A DNA stretch of 50,762 bases from the NCBI GenBank assembly GCA_045531905.1, contig JAZSEY010000022.1, forward strand, positions 1 through 50,762, in the 5' to 3' direction. Below the pieces are notes generated by a model. The model worked only from the letters and a program-made list of their open reading frames with translations. It was not told the origin of the DNA and searched no databases. The first letter of the stretch is position 1; the number at the start of each line of letters is the position of its first letter. This document shows, piece after piece, positions 7,845 through 15,095 of the stretch. The position numbers were made by a program, and so were the translations under genes. Origin of the DNA: RGIG6919 sp045531905 (GTDB lineage Bacteria > Bacillota > Clostridia > Lachnospirales > Lachnospiraceae).

Positions 7845-8753
7845 ATGATAGAGTTCATCATCAATCCATCTGCACAGTCTGGCAGAGGAATGAAAATATG
7901 GAAAAAAATAGAAGAAATGATGCCGGATACTGTAGAATATAAGAAGTATTTTACAAGACCGAATAGAAGTGCAGCATATATTGCTGAAACCATTGCAACT
8001 GATGGAAAAGAGCATACTTTTGTTGTGCTAGGTGGTGACGGTACCATCAATGCGGTTATCAATGGTATTCCGTTAGATGGCAGGATTACTATCGGATATA
8101 TCCCAACCGGTTCTGGTAATGATTTTGCAAGAGCACTTGGTATTCAGGGGGAACCATTGGATATGCTGATGAACATTTTAGAATCTGAGAAAAGACGTAG
8201 CATCAGTGTGGGAGAAATGATTGTTCAAGGAAAATTAAAAAAGCGTTTTATTGTGAGCACTGGTATCGGTCTGGATGCGCAAATATGTGGTATGACAGTA
8301 AGTACGTTATTTAAAAAGGTTTTGAATGCGTTGCATATTGGTAATTTGGTGTATGGCATGCATGCATTAGAGGGAATTATCAAGTATAACAGTGCTTCCG
8401 GCGAGGTTATTATAGATGGAGAAACGCACGAATTTTCAAACATTTTGTTTTCCAGTATTCAAAACTGCCCATATGAGGGTGGCGGATTTCAGTTCTGTCC
8501 AAAGGCGGATTTCTCAGATGATGTGTTAGATGTGTGTGTTGTAAATGCCAATCGCAAATGGAAGATTATACCTGCATTTGTAACATTGTTGTTTGGTAAG
8601 CATGAAGAGATGCCAACTGTGACGATGTTAAAGGGTAAGAATGTAACGATTTCGTTAGATGCATATCGTGACTGTCATACAGATGGAGAAGTGCTATGTG
8701 AATCCCATGAGATTCAGGCAAGTATATGTGGTAGTGTGGATTTTATTGTGTAG
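7845..8753 (+). CDS. Diacylglycerol kinase-family lipid kinase (YegS/BmrU/DgkB-like)
   Basis: The 302-residue protein belongs to the soluble lipid kinase family that phosphorylates diacylglycerol or related lipids. It has the opening FIINPSAQSGRG, the nucleotide-binding GGDGTINAVINGI, the PTGSGNDFAR motif and the C-terminal TDGE. ATG 7845 follows the previous stop by 4 bases; GAGGTAG (7829-7835) overlaps the end of the upstream gene, consistent with coupling. Substrate (diacylglycerol, undecaprenol-like or other) is not decidable here. In Firmicutes DgkB recycles diacylglycerol produced by lipoteichoic acid synthesis, a possible but unproven role. Confidence 0.88.
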   Translation: MIEFIINPSAQSGRGMKIWKKIEEMMPDTVEYKKYFTRPNRSAAYIAETIATDGKEHTFVVLGGDGTINAVINGIPLDGRITIGYIPTGSGNDFARALGIQGEPLDMLMNILESEKRRSISVGEMIVQGKLKKRFIVSTGIGLDAQICGMTVSTLFKKVLNALHIGNLVYGMHALEGIIKYNSASGEVIIDGETHEFSNILFSSIQNCPYEGGGFQFCPKADFSDDVLDVCVVNANRKWKIIPAFVTLLFGKHEEMPTVTMLKGKNVTISLDAYRDCHTDGEVLCESHEIQASICGSVDFIV

Positions 8754-8825
8754 ATAATAGTTTGCTTTTTGGGGGAATTGTGATACCATAAGAGCATAAG
8801 ATTTTTGATTCAGGAGGATAAGGAT

Positions 8826-9065
8826 ATGAATTTGATTTTGTCTATTATTTGGGGTGCCCTTGCAGGTTGGATTGCAGGCAAGATTATGCATGCAGAAGGC
8901 GGCTTATTGCGTAACATTATTATTGGTGTTATCGGTGGATTTGTTGGTAATTTGATTTTTGGTATAGTAGGCTTGGCACCAAATAACTGGTTGGGTGGTA
9001 TGTTAGTATCCGTAGTTGGTGCTTGTATCTTCATTGTAATTGGTCGAAAGCTGTTTAAAGACTAA
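8826..9065 (+). CDS. GlsB/YeaQ/YmgE-family small membrane protein (transglycosylase-associated family)
   Basis: The 79-residue, glycine-rich, three-segment membrane protein has the family pattern: IIWGALAGWIAGKIM, then GGLLRNIIIGVIGGFVGNLIF and GGMLVSVVGACIFIVIGRKL. Members are stress-associated; in enterococci GlsB is linked to the general stress response, but the biochemical role is not known. ATG 8826 is chosen because AGGAGG (8812-8817) is 8 bases upstream; an in-frame TTG at 8805 lies before it. A weak promoter, TTTGCT-N17-TACCAT (8761-8789), could drive it alone. Confidence 0.85.
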   Translation: MNLILSIIWGALAGWIAGKIMHAEGGLLRNIIIGVIGGFVGNLIFGIVGLAPNNWLGGMLVSVVGACIFIVIGRKLFKD

Positions 9066-9104
9066 TTGCATAAATTTTTTGACAATAATTGTATGTATTT
9101 TTTA

Positions 9105-9133
9105 TTGCGAAACACATATAATTATGATATACT
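9105..9133 (+). promoter_or_regulatory. Promoter of 6S RNA
   Basis: TTGCGA (9105-9110), 17-bp spacer, TATACT (9128-9133), placing the 5' end near 9140. This agrees with the start of the folded RNA. Confidence 0.65.
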
Positions 9134-9139
9134 AAATTT

Positions 9140-9320
9140 CAGATAACAACCTGAAATGTTCGACAATTCCTATTGTTTTGAACCTACATTTATTTTTGAC
9201 GGGATTCCGAGTATAACTGTAGATGTCAAGCCTCCATCGAGTGGACGGCAGAAGCGGTTATCAGGTTGCCCACCTAGCGTAGCTAGGAGTCAAAAGATGG
9301 GAACCGGCATTTTGGGGTAC
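9140..9320 (+). ncRNA. ssrS: 6S RNA
   Basis: 6S RNA mimics an open promoter and sequesters housekeeping RNA polymerase in stationary phase. The candidate is about 180 nt, as expected. CCTGAAATG (9150-9158) closes with CATTTTGGG (9308-9316) through G-U pairs, the family's terminal stem. The internal blocks ATGTTCGACAATTCCTATTG, GAACCTACATTTATTTTTGA and GACGGCAGAAGCG, and CACCTAG/CTAGGAG inside the 3' half, match my recollection of clostridial 6S sequences. A well placed promoter lies upstream and a strong terminator downstream. An open frame crosses this region but has no ribosome binding site. A covariance-model search would settle the identity. Confidence 0.75.
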
Positions 9321-9325
9321 TTAAA

Positions 9326-9360
9326 GAGAAAGCAGCAATTTTTGCTGCTTTCTTTGTTTA
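9326..9360 (+). terminator. Terminator after 6S RNA
   Basis: GAAAGCAGCAA (9328-9338) and TTGCTGCTTTC (9342-9352) form an 11-bp stem with a TTT loop, followed by TTTGTTTA. It ends just before the ribosome binding site of the next gene. Confidence 0.8.
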
Positions 9361-9377
9361 GAAAGGAAAAACTGGTT

Positions 9378-11642
9378 GTGAAGAAGAAAGTTTTGATTGG
9401 AATTGGAATCGTTTGTGTCCTGGTATTAGCGGTGGTTTCTTTGATTGTGGTTATGCGCTTAAAAGAACAGGAGGCAAACAAAAGTGTAATCGCTAAAGAA
9501 GAGGCAGTGTATTTGCTTTCACAGTTAACAGAAGAGACATCTGTGTCGGAGGGTATATTGGAGATTTATAATCCTTTGAAGAATGACAGGGGTATTACTG
9601 TTAAGGATTTAGAAACTGCTTTTTCTTTGTTGCAGATTGACTGGACCAATAGAGCAGTGTTTGATTTAGACAAAAAGAAGGACAATTACCGGTTGACTCC
9701 GGAGGAATTTTATTTGGTCTATGATGAATTGCTACTTTTGCAACCAAGTTTAGGCATACATAGAGGGACATATTATATTTTTGAACAACAGGAGAATGCG
9801 TGGGTTACGAATGAAGGAAATTTACAACCGGCTTGCTATGAAGCGGTTGAAGCAGATTTCACAAATAAAATTGTAGACTTATATATTAAAGAGCAATCCA
9901 TACTTTCTTATGTTGGAGAATCTGATACAGGAGCCACATTACACAATGTTTGGATTGTTGGTTATGAGGATGCTGGCGTACAGGTTTTCACCAACGGACA
10001 GAATTATACCTTTTCTTGCAATGTAGAAGACGAGGCAAAGAAAAAGAAAGAGACGGTAGCGGATATTGTAGTTGCCAATACCGGTGTATCTGACATTATC
10101 ATCAAATCGGAAGTCATTACAGGGAAGGTGCTTGGGGTGACAAAAGAGGGGATTAAGGTTGAAAAGTATGGCGTGCTCCCTATGTCCTCATATTATCGCA
10201 TTTATAAGCTCTATGGTGCCTTAGAAGAGGAGTATACTTCCAAATTGTTGTTAGGATATGACAAGGCAAGTTTTGTTGTGGCAGATGGTGTAATTGAGGC
10301 ATCTCTCTTAACAGAGAAAATCAAGGCAACCAATATTCGTGTAGTATTAAATGATTCCCAGTATACGACAGTGTTACATAATATAGTAAAACTGACGTGT
10401 GATACTGCATTTACTATGACCTATGGAGAAGAGTCACGGGATTATTTTGCCGGTGATGAAGTAACCTTGAATATGGATAGTCCGTGGTTCAACTTTAATA
10501 ATCCGGACCGAGTAATCAGGTTTGTGCCGAAAGAAGAAAATGGCAGAATACAAATGATGTCTATTGAACGCTCTCAAGGATTTGCAGCATATCGCGGAAC
10601 CATTGAGGTTGCATTGATTGGAGATAGTTTGGCAGTTATCAATGAGTTGCCAATTGAGGAGTATCTGTATGGAGTGCTTCCGAGCGAAATGCCATCTTAT
10701 TATCCAATGGAAGCATTAAAAGCACAGGCAATATGTGCCAGAGGCTATGCATATAAAGCGGTGTTGGCAGGTACATACGCGGCATATGGTGCGCATCTGG
10801 ACGATAGTACCAATTCTCAGGTATACAACAATGGAAATGAAACAGAGGAAGGGATATTTGCGGTAAAGGATACCTATGGTATGGTTGCACTCTGTGAAGA
10901 TAAACCCATGAATACTTATTTCTTTTCTACTTCCTGTGGTGTCTTTAGTAATGACGGAGATGTTTGGGGTGGTGAGGCTTCTTCCTATTTTCCAGATCAT
11001 ATGGGAACGCTAAAAAGTGAAAGTGTTGATTTTTCGGATGAAAATGCGTTTAGAAATTTTATCAAAGATGATAGCCGATATGAAATTTTGGAAAGGGATG
11101 AGCCATATTATCGTTGGAATATTGTGTTTACCACTAAAGAACTATCGGATACCATCAATAGTCGTTTGGCATCCCGCATTGAGCAAACACCATCTATGAT
11201 TTTGGTGCAGAATAAGTCAGGACGATTTGTAAAAAGTAAAATAGAAACGATTGGTACAGTTACGGATATGACAGTTACAGAACGGGGGGTTAGTGGAATC
11301 ATCAAGAAAATGGTAATTACAGGCACAGAGGCTGTCATTGAGGTCAGTGGACAGACCAATGTGCGGAATTTGATATCACCAAAGGATGTAGTGATTACAA
11401 GACAGGATGGCAGTACAGTAGAGAATTTTTCCTCTCTTCCTAGTCCATACTATTTCGTAGAAAAATCCGGAGATAATTTCACTTTATATGGTGGTGGATT
11501 TGGTCATGGCGTTGGCATGAGTCAAAATGGAGCCAAGGTTTTAGCCAACATGGATTACGATGCAGAAGCAATTGTGAAATATTTCTACAAGGGTGCAGAA
11601 CTGGTGAATATTTATGAAAGCATTGATACAAAAAATCAGTAG
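9378..11642 (+). CDS. Membrane-anchored SpoIID/LytB-domain protein (putative lytic transglycosylase)
   Basis: The protein has 754 residues: a short basic N-terminus and one membrane segment (VLIGIGIVCVLVLAVVSLIVVM), about 370 residues of unassigned extracytoplasmic sequence, then a SpoIID/LytB domain from about residue 405. The domain shows LPIEEYLYGVLPSEMP, YPMEALKAQAICARGYA, the STSCG turn, and the C-terminal GGGFGHGVGMSQNGA. SpoIID cleaves peptidoglycan glycan strands. This protein is more than twice the length of SpoIID itself, so it is a relative. GTG 9378 is chosen because GAAAGGA precedes it by 10 bases and upstream in-frame codons lie in the 6S RNA and terminator. Its last 29 bases overlap the YihY-family gene. 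Confidence 0.85.
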   Translation: MKKKVLIGIGIVCVLVLAVVSLIVVMRLKEQEANKSVIAKEEAVYLLSQLTEETSVSEGILEIYNPLKNDRGITVKDLETAFSLLQIDWTNRAVFDLDKKKDNYRLTPEEFYLVYDELLLLQPSLGIHRGTYYIFEQQENAWVTNEGNLQPACYEAVEADFTNKIVDLYIKEQSILSYVGESDTGATLHNVWIVGYEDAGVQVFTNGQNYTFSCNVEDEAKKKKETVADIVVANTGVSDIIIKSEVITGKVLGVTKEGIKVEKYGVLPMSSYYRIYKLYGALEEEYTSKLLLGYDKASFVVADGVIEASLLTEKIKATNIRVVLNDSQYTTVLHNIVKLTCDTAFTMTYGEESRDYFAGDEVTLNMDSPWFNFNNPDRVIRFVPKEENGRIQMMSIERSQGFAAYRGTIEVALIGDSLAVINELPIEEYLYGVLPSEMPSYYPMEALKAQAICARGYAYKAVLAGTYAAYGAHLDDSTNSQVYNNGNETEEGIFAVKDTYGMVALCEDKPMNTYFFSTSCGVFSNDGDVWGGEASSYFPDHMGTLKSESVDFSDENAFRNFIKDDSRYEILERDEPYYRWNIVFTTKELSDTINSRLASRIEQTPSMILVQNKSGRFVKSKIETIGTVTDMTVTERGVSGIIKKMVITGTEAVIEVSGQTNVRNLISPKDVVITRQDGSTVENFSSLPSPYYFVEKSGDNFTLYGGGFGHGVGMSQNGAKVLANMDYDAEAIVKYFYKGAELVNIYESIDTKNQ

Positions 11643-12444
11643 TATATATAAAGGAATTCGACGTTTTTTAGAAAAGAACAGTGAAGACCATATCTCAGCA
11701 TATTCGGCACAAGCAGCATTCTTTTTGTTGTTATCTGTGTTTCCGATGCTGTTGATTATTCTAAATATGGCAAGGTTTTTGCCCTTTACCAGACAGGATA
11801 TCATTACGGTGCTTTCCAGTGTGGTGCCATCAGAATTTATGCAATATATTTCCCGTGCAGTAGTTGATTTGTATGCAAAGTCAAAAGTTCCTTTTTTGTC
11901 TGTTTCTGTAGTGGCGGCTATATGGTCTTCTGCAAAAGGTATGATGGCGATTGCCCAAGGGATGGACTCTGTATATGATTGTTTTGAATACAAGGGATTT
12001 TTTGTATGGAAACTGAAATCCATGCTTTACACGATAGTATTCATTCTGTTGTTAGTAATTACGCTATGCGTATTCGTGTTTGGAAATGGTATCTACAAAT
12101 GGCTGACATTTTTATTGCCACAGATCCCGTTTTGGGCGGAATTGGTAATTGCACTACGATTTGTACTTGGAGTAGCAGTTTTATTTGTGTTCTTTTTGTT
12201 GTTATATACATTTATACCCACCAGACACAACGAGTGGAAACAACAATGGATTGGTGCATTGTTTTCGTCTGTAGCATGGATTGTATTGTCGTATGCTTTT
12301 TCTGTATATATTGATCACTCTAGTGGGTTCTCATACATGTACGGAAGCTTGACAACAATTATGTTGGCAATGCTGTGGTTATATCTTTGCATGTACATCG
12401 TATTCATAGGAGGAGAGCTAAATTTTCAATTATCTAAGAGATAG
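11614..12444 (+). CDS. YihY/BrkB-family inner membrane protein
   Basis: The 276-residue protein has six hydrophobic segments and the family signatures DHISAYSAQAAFFLLLSVFPMLL near the N-terminus and SYMYGSLTTIMLAMLWLYL...FIGGELNF at the C-terminus. This family was once called ribonuclease BN, an assignment no longer accepted; its function is unknown. ATG 11614 starts 29 bp inside the preceding SpoIID-like gene, with GGTGA six bases upstream, so expression is probably coupled. The final codons (LSKR) and stop TAG lie in the left arm of the long inverted repeat 12434-12840. Confidence 0.88.
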   Translation: MKALIQKISSIYKGIRRFLEKNSEDHISAYSAQAAFFLLLSVFPMLLIILNMARFLPFTRQDIITVLSSVVPSEFMQYISRAVVDLYAKSKVPFLSVSVVAAIWSSAKGMMAIAQGMDSVYDCFEYKGFFVWKLKSMLYTIVFILLLVITLCVFVFGNGIYKWLTFLLPQIPFWAELVIALRFVLGVAVLFVFFLLLYTFIPTRHNEWKQQWIGALFSSVAWIVLSYAFSVYIDHSSGFSYMYGSLTTIMLAMLWLYLCMYIVFIGGELNFQLSKR

Positions 12445-12840
12445 ATATTCTGTATTGATTGAAAAGAGGGCAGACATACCTTTGCATCATGGTATTTTTT
12501 GTTGAAAATGTCTAAGCATATTCTGTGAAATATAATGGCCCTCACATAAAACTCGCAGTAGAGGGTAATTTGCAGGCATAAGACGAGCTTCAAAATGCGT
12601 CAGTACTTATGGGGACATCACATCATCGATGTGGTGTCCCCATTATGTACTGCTACGCATTTTGCGAGCGAGAGCGTCTCGCTCGAATGCCTTGCAAACT
12701 ACCCTCTACTGCTCAAACAGTTATGTGTGGGCATATATTTTACACAGAATACGCTAACACATTTTGAAACAAGAAATAAGATGATGTGCAGGTACATCTG
12801 CCCTCTTTTCAATCATCAATACAGAATATTTATCTCTTAG
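12434..12840 (+). repeat. Long imperfect palindrome, copy 2 (LIR-2), between convergent YihY and GH25 genes
   Basis: CTAAGAGATA at 12434-12443 matches its complement at 12831-12840, and pairing continues inward through ATATTCTGTATTGAT, GAAAAGAGGGCAGA, GCATCAT, AAAATGTsTwAG, the copy-specific segment GCAGTAGAGGGTAATTTGCA / TGCAAACTACCCTCTACTGC and the family core AAAATGCGTCAGTACTTATG. The loop is near 12625-12627. The side hairpin on the right arm is the longest of the family: CGAGCGAGA-GCG-TCTCGCTCG around 12668-12682. The arms include the last codons and stop codons of both flanking genes. The left arm holds a weak terminator, ATACC-N10-GGTATTTTTT (12476-12497). No gene is recognised inside the repeat. 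Confidence 0.9.
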
Positions 12841-15079
12841 TTCTCACTCGCAGTATTGTAGCTTCTCCGGTATATGTCTTACCATTTAGTGTTTTGTAAG
12901 CCACAATTTTATATGTGTAGTTTGTATTCTTTGCAAGTCTGCTATTGGTATAAGTTAGCTTCTTTGTGGTGGCTAACTTTTTGTATTTCTTGGTTTTGGT
13001 ATCGTAGCGATAAATGATGTAGCCTGTGGCTTTGGATACCTTTTTCCAAGAAAGTTTGATTTTGTTTTTGTATGATTTGTAAGTGATTTTAGAAATCTTA
13101 GCTGGTGATGTAGTTGTGCTGACAATTTCTGAAAATGTACCATAATAGTTTTTGTTATCAAGTGTGCGATAACTTCTGATTTTGTAATAGTAAGTAGTAC
13201 CTGCTTTTAACTTTGTGTTGAGGTACTTCTTGGTTGATGCGCCTGTAACTGTGGCAATCTTTTTGTAGGTTCCGTTTTTCTTGGTAGCACGGTAAATCTG
13301 ATAACCAGTGGCTCCTGAGGTTTTGTTCCAAGTTAACTGTACCTGAGAGGTAGTGTTCTTGGAAAATTTGATGTTTTGTACCGCCTTTGCTTTTGTTGCA
13401 GCATTTAAAACAATACTATTTTCACCTTTTGTGTTGCCTGCGATATTCTTGGTATAGGCGCATACTTTGAATTGATATTTTTTGTTGGCTGATAACCCAA
13501 CCACTTTGTAACTTGTATTGGTTTTGCCTTCCAAGGTGGCGATTGCCTTGTATTTTTTGCTCTTTGTATCGTACTGATATACCTTGTAGCTTGTGGCACC
13601 GGATACTTTATCCCAGGAAAGTTTAATGGTGTCTTCTGTGTAAGAGGATGCTTTCAATGCTTCTGGTGCTTTACATTTTGTGGTTGCATAGGTAACTGCA
13701 GCACTGTCTTCTGCGGCGTAGATAATGGAAGCATCACTGGCAAATACACCGGAACGAACCTGATAATAATAAAGCTTACCACTCTTTAAACCAGTATCCT
13801 TATAGCTGGTAGATTCAGCGGTTAATTCCTTTACCAAGGAGAATTTATTGCCGTCTGTACTGCGATATACGGCATATCCGTTAGCCTCCGGATTTCCAGT
13901 CCATTTTATGGTTACAGTATCCGTAGTGGATTTTGTCGCTTTTAAATTGGTTACTGATAATGTAGGAGTCGGTGCTTCCAGCACATCGGAATAGGCACCA
14001 TACCAATTTTTATCATATAGTTTGTAAAATGCACGAACCTTATATTTGTAGGCAACACCAGGGGTTAAGTCGTAATCAAAATGAGATATATTTCCTGTTC
14101 CAACGGTGGTGGCAATTTTAACATATTTGTCTTGACTTTCATCATATCGATAAAGTTGATATCCATATGCTTCCACAACCTTAGACCAGCGAATGGTGTT
14201 ATCTGTATAGGAACAATCCGTCTGTTCAATGGTAAGTGGTTTTACAGGTTTTTTGATGTAGCGGAAATTACAGTCTACATTACCGCTAATACCATCTACA
14301 GAGCCCTGACTGGTAAATTGCCAATAAGAATAATCACCTTCGTAGGTGGTCTGTGATGTGTAGTTTGCAAGCCAAATCGGATATTTGTTAGAAATGTCAG
14401 TAGCATTTACGCTGTTGTTTAACATGCTTCTGTTTGCATAAACCATGGCAGTGTAGCCCATAGCCTCGGCAGCATTACAAAATGCATTGCAGACATTTGT
14501 TGCTTCTTCTTTGGAGAGTTTTGCTTTATATAAGCGTCCGCCTTCGCCAGAAGAAGTAGAAGCATACTCAAAATCCATGACAATTGGTAGGTTCATTTGA
14601 TAACCGGATGCCAATGAGATGGCATATTGTGCTTCTTCAATTGCTTCTTCTTCGGTGATAGCCTGTGAGAAAATATATACGCCAACATCCACGCCAGCCG
14701 CAATTGCCCCTTCAATATTTTCCTTGTATGTAGAGTCTTCAAATAGTTCTCCACTACCATAGCTTCGATATCCTACACGAATAATTGCAAAATCATATCC
14801 ATCGGCTTTTACCTTTTTCCAATCGATATTTCTTTGATACTTGGATACATCAATTCCTTTTAAGACAGTGTAGTCCTCGTACCGTTCATTGTGTACGTAA
14901 TCGCCTCTGGAAAGCGTGCTTACAGTGTTTGATTGTTGCTTTTGATATTCTTTATAAGCCTCTGGGTCATTTTCAAAATCGTATATGTTTTCCGTTGCAA
15001 ATGCAGTAGTGGTGAAAAGTATTACGAATAGAAAATACAGTAAAATATGCTGTAAGATTTTTGTTGCTTGGTATTTCAT
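12830..15079 (-). CDS. Secreted GH25 lysozyme with five fibronectin-III-like repeats (paralogue A)
   Basis: The 749-residue protein has a signal peptide (ILLYFLFVILFTTTAFA), a GH25 muramidase domain at about residues 73-270, and five Fn3-like repeats of about 95 residues to the end. Catalytic residues are visible: Asp77 in GIDVSKYQ and Asp169/Glu171 in PIVMDFEY. GH25 enzymes cut the beta-1,4 bond between N-acetylmuramic acid and N-acetylglucosamine. The tail is increasingly Lys/Thr/Tyr-rich (KKVSKATGYIIYRYDTKTKK). AAGGAGAATGTC precedes ATG 15079, 16 bp after the stop of paralogue B, so the two form an operon. The stop codon lies in LIR-2. A role in wall remodelling, or in attacking other bacteria, is possible. 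Confidence 0.9.
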   Translation of the reverse strand: MKYQATKILQHILLYFLFVILFTTTAFATENIYDFENDPEAYKEYQKQQSNTVSTLSRGDYVHNERYEDYTVLKGIDVSKYQRNIDWKKVKADGYDFAIIRVGYRSYGSGELFEDSTYKENIEGAIAAGVDVGVYIFSQAITEEEAIEEAQYAISLASGYQMNLPIVMDFEYASTSSGEGGRLYKAKLSKEEATNVCNAFCNAAEAMGYTAMVYANRSMLNNSVNATDISNKYPIWLANYTSQTTYEGDYSYWQFTSQGSVDGISGNVDCNFRYIKKPVKPLTIEQTDCSYTDNTIRWSKVVEAYGYQLYRYDESQDKYVKIATTVGTGNISHFDYDLTPGVAYKYKVRAFYKLYDKNWYGAYSDVLEAPTPTLSVTNLKATKSTTDTVTIKWTGNPEANGYAVYRSTDGNKFSLVKELTAESTSYKDTGLKSGKLYYYQVRSGVFASDASIIYAAEDSAAVTYATTKCKAPEALKASSYTEDTIKLSWDKVSGATSYKVYQYDTKSKKYKAIATLEGKTNTSYKVVGLSANKKYQFKVCAYTKNIAGNTKGENSIVLNAATKAKAVQNIKFSKNTTSQVQLTWNKTSGATGYQIYRATKKNGTYKKIATVTGASTKKYLNTKLKAGTTYYYKIRSYRTLDNKNYYGTFSEIVSTTTSPAKISKITYKSYKNKIKLSWKKVSKATGYIIYRYDTKTKKYKKLATTKKLTYTNSRLAKNTNYTYKIVAYKTLNGKTYTGEATILRVRTKR

Positions 15080-15095
15080 GACATTCTCCTTTCAG

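Noticed and set aside
9156..9377. In-frame N-terminal extension of the SpoIID-like protein
   Set aside because: It runs through the 6S RNA and its terminator, lacks a ribosome binding site, and would put 74 residues before a normal membrane anchor.
12595..12840. 81-codon open frame in the 12.4-12.8 kb gap
   Set aside because: It lies wholly in LIR-2, and its ORF is a by-product of the palindrome; no ribosome site and no family resemblance.
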